DNA of 64,000 bases, taken from the NCBI RefSeq assembly GCF_017654505.1, contig NC_054548.1, positions 21,319,447 to 21,383,446 on the forward strand, given 5' to 3'. The position numbers and the translations under genes were made by a program. The notes beneath the pieces are model-generated. The model had not been told where the DNA came from and did not search any database. It saw nothing but the letters and a program-made list of their open reading frames with translations. The stretch is from Polyodon spathula (lineage: Eukaryota > Chordata > Actinopteri > Acipenseriformes > Polyodontidae). Positions within the stretch are counted from its first letter, which is position 1. Each line of letters starts with the position of its first letter. Below, piece after piece: positions 36,401-55,142 of the stretch.

Positions 36401-37631
36401 AACATAACAAATCATGACAATAACGTTCATGTAAATCTGACTGTCAACGTCTACTGTTAGATAGATTTTTTCAGGAATGGCACAATCTCCACAAGCTGGT
36501 TGTCCGCTGCTTTCCCTTTTTTCTCCCGTTTCTGCAACACACATTTTCCTATAATTATCTAATGTTCTATCTGCTTAGATTAATATTTGCAATGATAGCC
36601 TAAACATTCTGAAAAGACTCATCAAGGTTAATTATGAGGAAGGGGAAGGATATTATTGTTGCGCTATGCACTGAAGCTCATAAGTGTATCAATGTGTACT
36701 GAAGCCTGTGCTACACTTATGTTCCTAATAACCACATCATTTCCTTACAATCAACCTTGATAAGCCTTTTGAGAAGCATGTTTTGCTTGAAAAGTGAATT
36801 CGCATGGCAAATAACATGCAGAACACACATACCTTTCTACTTGTACTTTATGTAGAACTTTGGGGCGGAGGGATTGGTTCAGAAGAGAACCTGTCTCCTT
36901 GGAGAAGAAAAGATCTAGCAATGTTCTCTCCTCAAAGTGATGAGCAGGGGTCTTCAGGTTTTGAAGATCTCAATTCCGGGTATAATACGCAATGAGGTTT
37001 ACTACAGCATTGTGTGGTGGCATGCTGTTCCATTCAAAACTGCCCACCCCTGCCTTGAGGGTCTCCTGACCTTTCATTGATTCAGTGATGAAGTGGATAG
37101 AGTCAAGTGGTAATATGTGCCAGATGCTTGATATCCATTGCCAGCGGAATGCCTTGAGATTCTTAACGATCGAAGGCCTTGCATCTGTGAAAATGTCACT
37201 CAAGGGAAGGTCTAAGTCACTTCTGGTGAGGGCAGTGTTCAAGTGTACAAAGAGCGTGCAACTGTTATAAAGATTTTGTTTATTTTTACTAGCCTTGAAC
37301 ATATAGCCTATAGTACACTTATTGTATCAGGGCACCCGTGTAACAATATAGTCAAAGTATTTATCGGAATGAAAGATAGTGTTACAATTACAGCAACATA
37401 TGTCAACTAGTTCACATTTTAATGAAGGAACAAACCAAAAGTGAGGGTGACTGCAAATTCAAGCAAATTCTTTTTCACTTATGGTAGCCAGTATTTCCCT
37501 CAAGTATTCCAAAAGTAGGGCAGAATCTGATTTAAAGATAAAAGTATCCTTGATTAAAGCTATTTACAATAACGTTTAAAATAACAATTTGCCCTGACAG
37601 AGAAGCAGACAGCTAGAGTGAACCACTCAGT

Positions 37632-37672
<41 letters not shown>

Positions 37673-38165
37673 ATATATTGACTATATATTCATATATTAA
37701 ACTGAATATATCTGAGAGTCTTGGTGTATTTTGGGCTAGATTGTCAAAACTATTTTTCCAAATCCTCATTAGCGCAATTTTGTGCTGAAAGGAAAAAGAA
37801 AACCAACTAATTAAGCAATCAGAAACAACCTATGAATATTCCATCCAAGCCCCTCTGGATTAGAAGTTTTAGGAGTAGATAGTACTAAGATGGTCCCAAG
37901 TCGCAGTGCAAAATATACTGCATTTGTATTTTCTTATCGATAATTCACAATGTGCCACAAAGTGCACATTTTGTTGTATGTACTAAGAAAAAGTATGTTA
38001 ATGAAGAGAGCCGCAATATACTAATTTAAGTATTATTTGCGTCATCTTAGCGAGATCTCTAGCGTCAGTTGTGCAATATGTTTGCTGCAGCAGAGAGCGT
38101 CCGTCTATACATGCAAGGGTGCAAGAATCAAAATAACATTATTTTTGTTCAGTGTAAACATCATA

Positions 38166-38233
<68 letters not shown>

Positions 38234-39518
38234 CTGGGGTTATTTTATATCGTTTAGATTGACATAATTTTGTTGTTTGTATTTGACCACATTTTTTGTA
38301 TTTATTTTTTTTATAAATAATTTTTTGGAACTAAGTTTGTGATATATTTACAGGTATACCTTGGGGCTATATAAGAGAGTTGAAACATTTTTGTAACAAG
38401 TGACTTAAACACCCTTTTTTTATTTAAAATTAGTCCAATGTTCCAGGGCTTTGTGGAGTCTTTGGACACCCCTTCAAAACTGTGACTGAACCACGTGAAA
38501 CCTTCCTGATTTTAACATTGGACACCTGAGAAAGTTAAAAAAAAAAAAAAAAAAAAATATGGAGTGGAGAAAAAAAGTTTTGGCCAAAAAAATCAAAACA
38601 ATTTTGCTGTGCAGGCAGAACTTTAATGAACTACTTTTTTTTTTTTTTTTTTTTTTGCTTTCATTAGTCAAAAAGCTGTAGAGAACAAACATAAACTGAG
38701 TAATGTTAACCTGCAAACGTAAAAGCAAAAAATACTAAAAGTATTTGGGTTCCCCCTTTTTTTTAAGTTTCACTGAACATTGAGTCCAACAACAGGCCTT
38801 CTTCAAACTGGACAGCACCTCTTCGGCGACTTCCATACGATCATGGTAGCTTCGAGCACCAAGTTTTCTTTTATACTTTGAACCATTTCTACCGTCTTTG
38901 CAATCTAATGCTCTTCAGCTATGAGGATTTCCTAGTCTGAAATTCTTATCGCAAGATTTCATGTTAACACCCTCACATGATCAGTGAAGAGATGAAAATC
39001 ACATGCTATGCGGTAAAGTAGAATGCACTATAGTAACATTAGCACATATATTATCAAGGATAATAGCAATTTGATATTATCCTTGGTACATATGCAGAAC
39101 TATTTCTGGCAAGAGTTACCCCAAAGAAATTGCAGTACTTGGAGATAATACTGGTCATTTTCTTGGCCATGGAAAGGGCTACAGATTAAAAACAATATGT
39201 CCCCAAATCAGTGGTTTGTTCAGATTCTGACAATATGGATCTGCCTGCAACCTTCAGACTGGGCTTTTGACCATGTTGTTTGGATAGTCATTTTCACTCC
39301 TTGCACAAATCATACAAAAAAAGTAGGTAAACCCAAGAATAGAATAAAACTAGAAAGTTTTATTATATAGTTTTATTAGAAAGCTAAGAACCAGGGCTTT
39401 TAAATGGTATAGATTGTTTTTATTTAAAAAGTAAAACATAGTGTTTTATTGCAAAAAATAACTTTTTTTCATTTCTGTCCAATGTTCAACGACGTCCAAA
39501 ATATCCCCAGATTACAGT

Positions 39519-39590
<72 letters not shown>

Positions 39591-39612
39591 TACATACAGT
39601 ATTTAACACATA
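33401..39612. other. Non-coding DNA with hairpins and (TA)n tracts, no gene recognised
   Basis: Contains two notable inverted repeats (36198-36261 and 36611-36773, see findings), (TA)n tracts at about 37635-37670, 38167-38230 and 39523-39583, and an A run (about 38538-38558) paired with a T run (about 38636-38656). No coding region or RNA gene was recognised. Confidence 0.55.
39523..39583. repeat. (TA)n microsatellite next to a Tc1 remnant
   Basis: About 60 bp of TA lying 30 bp left of Tc1 remnant A, whose class inserts at TA. Confidence 0.95.
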
Positions 39613-40160
39613 CACAGGTAGTGGACAAAAAAATGGAAACACCAATGTAAAGTCACTTTATAAGAAGTTGGGCCACCACGTGCAGCCAGTGCGGCCAGTA
39701 CAGCCTGTATGCATCGTGGAACAGAGTCTACCAGCGTCTGGAATTCTGCAGGAGTATCATTAAGTAACAATTAGCATTGACCTTGACTTCTAAGGGAATG
39801 AGTGCACCCTAACCATGCCAGGAAAATGCGCCCCACATTATGGAACCACCAGAACCCTTCACTGTTGGAACCAAGCACTCAGGGCTGTAGAGTTCTTTAG
39901 GTTGGCGGCACATGTGCACTCGTCCATTTGTCGAGAACATGGTGAAGGATGATTCATCTAATGATATCACACTTTTCCACTGCTCTGTGGTCCATGGTAG
40001 TCCGCCCACTGTTGCCCTTTGCTGATGATGTCTTTCCCTCGGAGTTCCATGCCAACATCACCTTAGACACCGCTGCTTGTGAAACATAAACAAGTTGAGC
40101 TGTCTTGGTCGCTGAAGCTCCTGCCAAACGCACCCCAACAATCACCCCTCTTTCAAAGTT
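39613..40160 (-). pseudogene. Tc1-like transposon remnant A, internally deleted transposase
   Basis: On the plus strand the 3' terminus appears first (ACAGGTAGTGGACAAAAAAA, then TGGAAACACC). Reading the minus strand, the helix-turn-helix part (FERGVIVGVRLAGASATKTA, then QLVYVSQAAVSKVMLAW) is joined directly to the first catalytic block (WKSVISLDESSFTMF) and the GGSIMWGAFSWHG block, and then to a C-terminus reading FQTLVDSVPRCIQAVLAA. The second helix-turn-helix and the second Asp and Glu blocks are missing, so two internal deletions have occurred. The element's 5' end is cut where the plus-strand element B begins. The enzyme is dead. Confidence 0.85.
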
Positions 40161-41327
40161 CTTTTCTCCACTTTTTATTGTGTTACAACATGGAATCAAA
40201 ATGGATTTAATTAACAGTTTTTGACACTGATCAACACAAAAAAGTCCATAATGTCAAAGTGAAAAATAAAATCTACAAATTGTTCTAATTTAATTACAAA
40301 TATAAAACAGAAAATAATTGAAAAACTGAGTATCCGGGCGAGAAAGGCAGTAGTCTGGGAGGCCACCAATGGCAACTTTAACGGAGATTCAGTCTTCCAC
40401 GGCTGAGCTGAGAGACTCTATGCATATGGCAACAATAGCCGGGGTGCTTCACAAAACTGGCCTTTATGGGACAGTGACAAAAAGAAAGCCATTGTTGAAA
40501 AAAACTCACATCAAATCTCGGCTAGAGTTTGCCAGAAGGCATGTGAGAGACTGAGTGGAAGAAGATTCTATGGTCTGATGAGACCAAAACAGAATTTTTT
40601 GGCACAAGCCTAACACTGCATATCATCCTGAGAACACCATCCCTACCATGAAGCATGGTTGTGGCAGCATCATCCTATGGGGATGGATGTCTGCGTGAGG
40701 GCCCGGAAAGCTTGTGAAGATAGAGGGCAAAATGGATGCAGGAAAGTACAGAGAAATACTGGAGGAAAACCTGCTGATATCTGCAAGAGACCTGGGACTT
40801 GGAAGAAGTTTCATCTTCCAGTGGGATAATGACCCAAAACATACAGCCAAAGCCACACTGGAGTGACTTAAAAATAAAAAGGTCAATGTCCTGGAGTTTC
40901 CCAGTCAAAGCCTGGACCTCAATTCAATTGAGAATATGTGGAAAGAGTTGAGAATTGCTCTTCACCAAAGGTCTCCATCAAACTTGACTTAGCTTGAGCA
41001 ATTTGGCAAAGAAGAATTGGCAAAAATTGCATTGTCCAGATGTGCAAAGCTGGTAGAGACTTATCCAATAATTCATGGCTGTAATTACTGCCAAATGTGC
41101 CTTTACCAAATATTGACTCAAGGGGGTGAATACTTATGCAATCAATTATTTTCTGGTTTGTATTGGTAATTAATTTAAAACAATTTGTAGATTTTATTTT
41201 TCACTTTGACATTATGGATTTTTTTTGTGTTGATCAGTGGCAAAAACTCCTAATTAAATCCATTTTCATTCCATGTTGTAACACAATAAAATGCGAAAAA
41301 GTCCAGGGGAGGGTGAATACTTTTGAA
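40161..41327 (+). mobile_element. Tc1-like transposon remnant B
   Basis: The two long inverted repeats match closely: ATTGTGTTACAACATGGAAT, AAATGGATTTAATTA, ACTGATCAACACAAAAAA and AAAATCTACAAATTG on the left (40177-40284) recur inverted at about 41180-41292. The right repeat also shows two transposase-binding-like blocks (GGGGGTGAATACTTATGCAA inner, GGGTGAATACTTTTGAAAGT outer). About 30 bp of the outer left terminus is missing. It abuts element A head-on. Confidence 0.85.
40328..41116 (+). pseudogene. Tc1-like transposase pseudogene (element B)
   Basis: The N-terminal helix-turn-helix region is deleted. The remaining sequence includes MATLTEIQSSTAELRDSMHM, then VLHKTGLYGTV and KSRLEFARRHVRD. 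The first aspartate block ([12 protein letters not shown], near 40575), the second ([14 protein letters not shown], near 40822) and the glutamate block (LNSIENMWKEL, near 40920) are all present. A stop replaces Trp after ATLE at about 40865, and further stops and frameshifts occur. Not functional. Confidence 0.85.
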
Positions 41328-42239
41328 AGTATGGGTTAGTGGCACATGTGTGCAAACTATTGCTCCCAACATGCTGGGAAAACCAGAAATATCACAGAAA
41401 TTTCTTTTCAAGGCTTGTAAGTACACCCTGACTTTAGTAAAAATTAGATGCTTTGGCGTTTGTCTCAAAAATACACTGAGCACAACTGGCAACACTCAAG
41501 AAAAGGCAGACTGGGAAATGCCAGCAACAATTGTGACTGTTTAAAACATGCTCTCAAAAGTTCTTAACAAACTGATGCAATTATAAGTGTCGCAATTGCC
41601 CACAGCTTTAGTACAAATGATACCTCATTTGCATATATCTTCGTTTTTAGGAATTTCTGCAGAAACGCCCAGAATTTCATATTCATTTAAGGCTAAAGTG
41701 CAGATAAGAACTGCAGCTGCAAAGCATTAGTTAAAATAATGCTAACAGTGATGCTAATGTTTAGTACATTTCCCGCTACACTTCCGACTAGTTTGCATGT
41801 GGTTTGCAACGATTGCGACAGATGCAACACTTTAGTACATCTACCCCTTAGTTGTTTATTGCTGGTTTGGTAACTCTATTGAATGTGTTTCTAGTTTCTA
41901 AAGTAACAATGTGCTAATGACTAATTGGAGTAAATAGCTTTGAGAATGTAGCCCTTTGTCTGTTAAAGTAATTGTACAGATCGACTACTCATTGTTTTAA
42001 AATTAAATGTCCAATGTTACAATGCCCCCCTTTTATTTTAGTGTGCTTTATTTTTTCTTTTAAAAATGATCTCAGATGTTTACAAACCAAAGGAAGCCTG
42101 TAAAGCCTCTCCATTTCAAACCAATTCCTCACTGTTTGAAAACATGTCTTTATATAATGTACAGGTAATTAAAAAATGGTATGTTATCTATAATATATAC
42201 AGGTACTCCTTTTTAAAAATATATTTCTATATTATATAG
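41328..42239. other. No recognised feature
   Basis: Non-coding spacer. The stretch around 41680-41850 (with TTTAGTACATTT and TTTAGTACATCTACCC) has the look of a degraded dispersed repeat, but I cannot name it. Confidence 0.4.
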
Positions 42240-42473
<234 letters not shown>

Positions 42474-42477
<4 letters not shown>

Positions 42478-44080
42478 GGCTTGCAAAAGTATTCAGACCC
42501 CTGACCAAGTCTCTCATATTAATGAATTGCAAATGGTACACTGAAATTTCATTCTGTTTGATATTTTATTTTTAAACACTGAAACTCAGAATCAATTATT
42601 GTAAGGTGGCATTGGTTTTATGTTGGGAAATATTTTTAAGAAAAATAAAAAACTGAAATATCTTGCTTGCATAGGTATTCAACCCCTGCGCTGTGGAAGC
42701 TCCCAGTTTGCACCGATGAAAGAAATTGCCCTAACAAGGACACAATTACATTACCATTGGCCTCCAGCTGTGAACCATTATAGTTGCTGTCACATTTTCT
42801 GAATAAAAACCCCACTGTTGAAGGATCATTGGTAAGGCTGTGAATCTGAAGGAAAATGAAGACCAAAGCGCATTCTGCAGAAGTTAGAGATAAAGTAATA
42901 CAAATGCATAGATTAGGGAAAGGGTACAAAATAATATCCAAGTGTTTGGATATCCCAGTGAGCACAGTTGGATCAATAATCAGGAAGTGGAAGCTGCATC
43001 ACACCACCCAGGCACTGCCAAGAAAAGGCCGTCCTCTCAAACAAGAAAGAGACTTGTGAGAGAAGCCACGGAGAGGCCAACAATCACTTTGAAGGAGTTA
43101 CAGAGTTCAGTGGCTGGGAGTGGAGTAATGGTGCACCAGTCAACCATATCAAGAGCGCTGCATAACACTGGCCTGTATGGGAGGGTGGCAAGAAAGAAGC
43201 CTTCACTCAAAAAGTACCATCTGGAAGCACGTCTGGAGTTTGCCAGAAAGCATGAGAGTGACCCAGCTACGATGTGGGAAAAGGCTTTGTGGTCAGATGA
43301 GACCAAGACAGAGCTTTTTGGCCAAAACTCAAAGCGCTATGTGTGGCACAAACCTAACCCTGCCCAAGCCTCAAGACACACCATCCCTACAGTAAAGTAC
43401 GGTGGTGGCAGCATCATGCTGTGGGGATGCTTCTCATCAGCAGGGACTGGGCATCTTGTTACAATTGAAGGAAGAATGGATGGAATAAAATACAGGAAAA
43501 TACTGCAAGAGAATCTGCTTCAGTCCGCTAAAAAACTGAAGCTTGGTAAGAAATTCACCATTAAGCAGGACAATGATCCCAAGCACAAGGCCAAAGCAAC
43601 ATTGGAGTGGCTCAAGAACAAAAAGGTGAATGTCCTACAGTGGCCCAGTCAAAGTCCTGACCTCAATCCCATTGAGAATCTGTGGCACTACTTGAAAATT
43701 GTGGTCCACAAGCATCGTCCAACCAACCTGAACAATCTGGAGCAAATCTGCCAAGAAGAATGGGTCAAAATCACACCGACACTGTGTGCAAAGCTGGTAC
43801 ATTCTTACCCCAAAAGACTTAAAGTTGTTATTGCAGCGAAAGGTGGCTCTACCAAATATTAATGTGTGGGGGTTGAATACTTATGCAAGCAAGATATTTC
43901 AGTTTTTATTTTTCTTAAAAATATTTCCCAACATAAAACCAATGTCACCTTACAATAACTGATTCTGAGTTTCAGTGTTTTCAAATAAAATATCGAACAG
44001 AACGAAATTTCAATGTACCATTTGTAATTCAGTAATATGAGAAAATTGTTCAGGGGTCTGAATACTTTTGCAAGCCACTG
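42474..44080 (+). mobile_element. Nearly intact Tc1-like transposon with IR/DR termini
   Basis: Inverted repeats of about 210 bp bound the element (42474-42686 and 43868-44080), differing at roughly a dozen positions by eye. Each repeat holds an outer and an inner copy of a binding-site-like block: TTGCAAAAGTATTCAGACCC (outer, 42481) and TTGCATAGGTATTCAACCCC (inner, 42667), mirrored on the right. This is the IR/DR architecture known from Sleeping Beauty-like elements. The right end is followed by TA; the left end now borders (AC)n. At 1607 bp the length is typical for this class. Confidence 0.95.
42856..43862 (+). pseudogene. Tc1-like DD34E transposase with a single frameshift
   Basis: The ATG at 42856 begins MKTKAHSAEVRDKVIQMHRL and encodes the first helix-turn-helix; the frame runs to a stop near 43057. 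A one-base deletion near 43041-43044 moves the rest into the frame that stays open from 42942 to 43862, where GRPLKQ would continue as TRKRLVREATERP. In that 306-residue frame the catalytic triad is intact: Asp119 (SDETK, DNA 43296), Asp210 (QDNDPKH, 43569) and Glu245 (NPIENLWHY, 43674), with 34 residues between the last two. The C-terminus is KGGSTKY. The enzyme would cut and paste the element at TA sites in the nucleus. Apart from the frameshift I see no inactivating change, so this is the least decayed transposon here. Confidence 0.92.
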
Positions 44081-51290
<7,210 letters not shown>

Positions 51291-51292
51291 TG

Positions 51293-51323
51293 AAAGAGAG
51301 AGAGAGAGAGAGAGGGAGGAAAT

Positions 51324-51404
<81 letters not shown>
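51293..51404. repeat. (GA)n microsatellite
   Basis: A near-perfect GA tract of about 110 bp with one early interruption (GGGAGGAAATGGGA), just upstream of LINE sequence. Confidence 0.97.
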
Positions 51405-51407
<3 letters not shown>

Positions 51408-51559
51408 CAGACTTTATTTTAACCAAGGGTAAAAAAAAAGAAAAAAGAAACAAAAAAACACTGGTTCGTTTTAAGATACTTACAATAATGAGAGAAGGTA
51501 TTACATCAGGCAAGCCACTTTACTTCTTTGGACTGACTGGTGTATGTAAGAAGAGCTGG

Positions 51560-51692
51560 GATTCATAAATAACTGGGACTGCTTTCATGGAACATTGAAA
51601 TACCACAAGAAAGATGGATTATACCTAAATACGTCAGGGGCAAGTAGATTAGCTACTAATATTGAAAATCATTTATTAAACAATTTAAACTA
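51560..51692 (+). pseudogene. LINE-type ORF1/hydrolase C-terminal remnant
   Basis: One frame reads GFINNWDCFHGTLKYHKKDG, then LYLNTSGASRLATNIENHLL, and stops. The pattern (W-D...DGLHLN..G...LA.NI) resembles the C-terminus of the SGNH-hydrolase-like domain found in some fish LINEs. It precedes the L2 ORF2 fragment by about 30 bp, but most of the endonuclease is missing between them, so a deletion or an unrelated insertion is implied. Family assignment is tentative. Confidence 0.45.
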
Positions 51693-51719
51693 GGAACTGG
51701 TGAGGGGAGGAAGTCTAAA

Positions 51720-53640
51720 GTGGGCTGCCATGAAATTGAGTTGGTTAACAACTACAACACCTCCATGACTAACATTTTAGATACTGCAGCACCTGTTAAA
51801 ACTCTGACAGTGTTTTACAAAAGAAGCAGACCAGGGTTTAATGCTCCAACTCGTAAACTAAAATGTGAGGGTCGTAAGTTAGAACTCAGATGGAAGGGTT
51901 CTAATCTGCATGATCATTACTGTGCACGGAAAAGCCATCAAGCTAAATATAGGAAAGCTCTTTCCCAGGCTAGATCTTCATACTATTCTAACCCGATCGA
52001 AACAATACAAATAATCCTAGATTTATTTTTGCGTCCATAGATACATTAGAAAATCCACCTTCTAATACTTCTACAACCACCACTCGCTCCTCTTTTAGCT
52101 TCAGTGGCTTCTTAAAGTATTTTCAAAATAAAATACTTGACACTAGAGATCAGATTTTTCAGACTTCTTTTATTATGGACCATTGTTCCTTACCTGAACC
52201 AACTAGACCTGATAGAGCTATAATGGAGGCTTTTTCTTTGATTACCTTACAAGACCTGATAGCATTAGTTCAGCATATAAAACCTATTACTTATTCCCTT
52301 GATCCTATCCCAGCTAAATTATTAAGTATTCTGCGTTATTAACACACACATTTTAACAATTATATATGAATCACTTTTCTCTGGAATAGTTCCCTCTGCA
52401 TTTAAGGTTGTGTTGGTAAAGCCTTTGCTAAAAAAAGCAAAAAAACAAAACAAAACAAAAAAACCAAAAGCCTTTATTAACTATAGGCCAAGCTCCAATC
52501 TGCCATTTTTATCAAATGTTCTAGAGAGAGTTGTTGCCAACCAATTACACAAATTTCTAGCATGCAATACCGTATTTGAGAAATTTCAGTCTGGATTTCG
52601 TGCTGCACATAGCACCGAGACAGCCCTTGTTAGGGTAGTAAATTATCTTTTGATAAGCTGTGACGTGGGCTTTCCTTCAGTTTTAATTCTCCTAGATCTA
52701 ATGCTGTTTTTAATATTGCGGACCATTCCACTCTATTGAATCATCTTGAAAGTTTAGTGGGTTTGTCAGGAGGTGTCCTATCTTGGTTTAGATCTTATCT
52801 TTCCGAAAGGTTCCAGTTTGTCTGTATCGGGGAGATGAAGTCTGATTTCTCAGAAGCTGCCTGCAGTGTTCTGTAGGGTTCTTTCTTAGGTCCTTTGTTG
52901 TTTTCATTATATATGCTGCCATTAGGTGAAATTATCCACAGGCATGGAGTAAACTTCCATTGTTATGTAGATGACACACAGCTCTATTTGTCTTTAAATC
53001 CAGGTAATCCTTCTACTAGGGTGCTATTAGCTGGTGGATGTCACAGAACTTAATGTTGAGTTCTGATAAAACAGAGGTTACGCTTGTGGACTCACAGCAC
53101 CAACTAAAAAATGTTGATTTACTTAAGTTAGACCTTAGCAGTTTCTAGAACTGGAAATTATGTCTGATGATCATTTCTCTCTACCTGATGCTGAGAGGCG
53201 AATGTATGCCTTTGTTTCATCAAGAACTGACTACTGTAATGCCCTTTTTCTGGGATTCCAGAACGTTTGGTATCTCACTTACAGCTCGTCCAAAATGCCA
53301 GCGCAAGAATATTAACTAAAACCAGAAGAAGTGAACATGTTACCCCTATCTTGGCCTCTTTGCATTGGCTCCCTGTGCAGTTTAGAATTACTTTTAAGAC
53401 TTTGCTTTTAATTTATGACGCTCTCAAAGGATTAGCAGCCAGTTCTTTCCAGGAGTTGTTGACCCTGTACACTCCTAGTCGCACTCTTAGATCACAGAAT
53501 GCAGGGCTGCTGGTTATTCCGAGGGTGAACAAACATAGTATGGGAGGAAGGACCTTTTCTTGTAAGGCTCCAGCACTATGGAACTCTGCCTTATTCTGTC
53601 AGAGCAACTCTTACTACCTTTAAATCAAGACTGAAAATGT
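51720..53640 (+). pseudogene. L2-type LINE ORF2 (reverse transcriptase) pseudogene
   Basis: The endonuclease-to-RT linker reads LVNNYNTSMTNILDTAAPVK (about 51740). The start of the reverse transcriptase reads [13 protein letters not shown] (about 52300), then [20 protein letters not shown] and [20 protein letters not shown] (52480-52640). The active site is YVDD (52964-52975) within [14 protein letters not shown]. The C-terminal part (53267-53623) reads RILTKTRRSEHVTPILASLH, then WLPVQFRITFKTLLLIYDAL, typical of L2 elements. It is broken by frameshifts near 52350, 52740 and 53020-53260, and lacks most of the 5' endonuclease. The enzyme would copy its own RNA at a nicked target; this copy is dead. 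Confidence 0.9.
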
Positions 53641-53720
53641 ATTTTTACAAACTAGCCTTCTTATCATAATTTTTTATTATACAGTATAACTGCTTTTTTG
53701 TTATCTTTTTAACTTTGCTG

Positions 53721-53755
<35 letters not shown>

Positions 53756-53770
53756 TTATTATTATATTTT
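53641..53770 (+). repeat. L2 3' UTR-like sequence and (ATT)n tract
   Basis: After the stop codon the sequence reads AAGACTGAAAATGTATTTTT, typical of L2 C-terminal or 3' sequence, then an (ATT)n tract at about 53727-53765. The exact 3' end is not clear. Confidence 0.55.
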
Positions 53771-55137
53771 CTAACATAAAAAACTGAATGCAGAATGAAT
53801 ACTTGTACTGTGTATCTCCTTTGCTATACTGTTTTTCAGAGTTATAGGACTGTTTGCTGTTATTAATATAGTTATTTGCTATTAAGCAATATCAATATTC
53901 ACTCTAGATTCTATCACAAAATCCAGCTGCAAGCACATTCATGAATTGCTCCCACTTCAACCAAATGACACAAACCTAAGCGGCAGTAATAAGTAAACTG
54001 TTGCAAACTACCTTCAATCAATAGTCGTCTAAGTTCTTCTAATGACGTAGTACCCATATACTATGACACAGCTCCTTTTTTATTCAGAATTACTGGCCAA
54101 TCAATGTGGTCTGCATACAAAATATAAGCACAATATTATAAATATTGCAGTTATTGAGCTACCTGACCAGCTGTTTTGGTTGAATGGCTGTGCTAACAAC
54201 AGCTAGAATATATAACAGCTAAAACTTTTTTGTTTTGTTTTGTTTATCTCTTCCTATTTCAATGTCCAGTGCCAAATGAAATATATTTAATTTCACTGAT
54301 GTATTGTTTTTCTAAAGATCCAATATGGGTAAATGACCATGATGACACTGAGACCTCACGTACTGTATTTAGTAACATGCAGTTACATGTTGTTGTACCT
54401 CTTACAAGAAGAAAACAGTGTATTTAAAAAATAAATCCAACAATTCATTTTCTACACAAACTCTCCTTTAATTAGGAATTCATAATTAGGAATTCAGTCA
54501 GTCTGATTAGACACAGCGATGTGCTATTCAATCAGGAAGGCAGTGAGGATCAATAATTAATGATTCATTACCCGATTCATTAACATTATAAACTTTAGTA
54601 AGCATCAGTGGTGGAATGCTAATCACTCTCAAAACATTTTTTTCATGCATGTCTCTGTTCCCTCTTTAGGTGCCAATTACCTGTGCAGTCAGTGGTTCAT
54701 AGTGAATACACAAATCATAAGTACTAATACTATTTAAGAATTATGAAGATTTGACCATTTAGCATAAATATTTGTAAAGGATTAATATTCAATAAATGTG
54801 TATAAAGAATGTGAATGAATTCCAGCCCCCTTTTCAGAAACGACCGAGAAAGTTTTAATGAATACCAACTTTTATTAATTACTCCAAACCAAAAAGACTT
54901 ATGAATTTCCTCATGCATTCAAAAAGAGATGCTCAATGTAAATGACTATGCTGAAAATAATAATGGTTATGATAAAGTAGCCCTAATATACTGTACATAC
55001 AGCACAGTCGATCATGTGACTTATCATGTGACCAAGCGCCTTTCTGTAATGCTCCTAATAGTTCCCAGTAATTTGTACATACATTGTACAGATATATAGC
55101 TCTAGTCCTTTAATAAAACAACAAAAATACCCAAGGT
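53771..55137. other. No recognised feature
   Basis: AT-rich non-coding DNA. A directly repeated TTAGGAATTCA (around 54472 and 54486) is the only structure noticed. Confidence 0.45.
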
Positions 55138-55142
55138 TGCAC

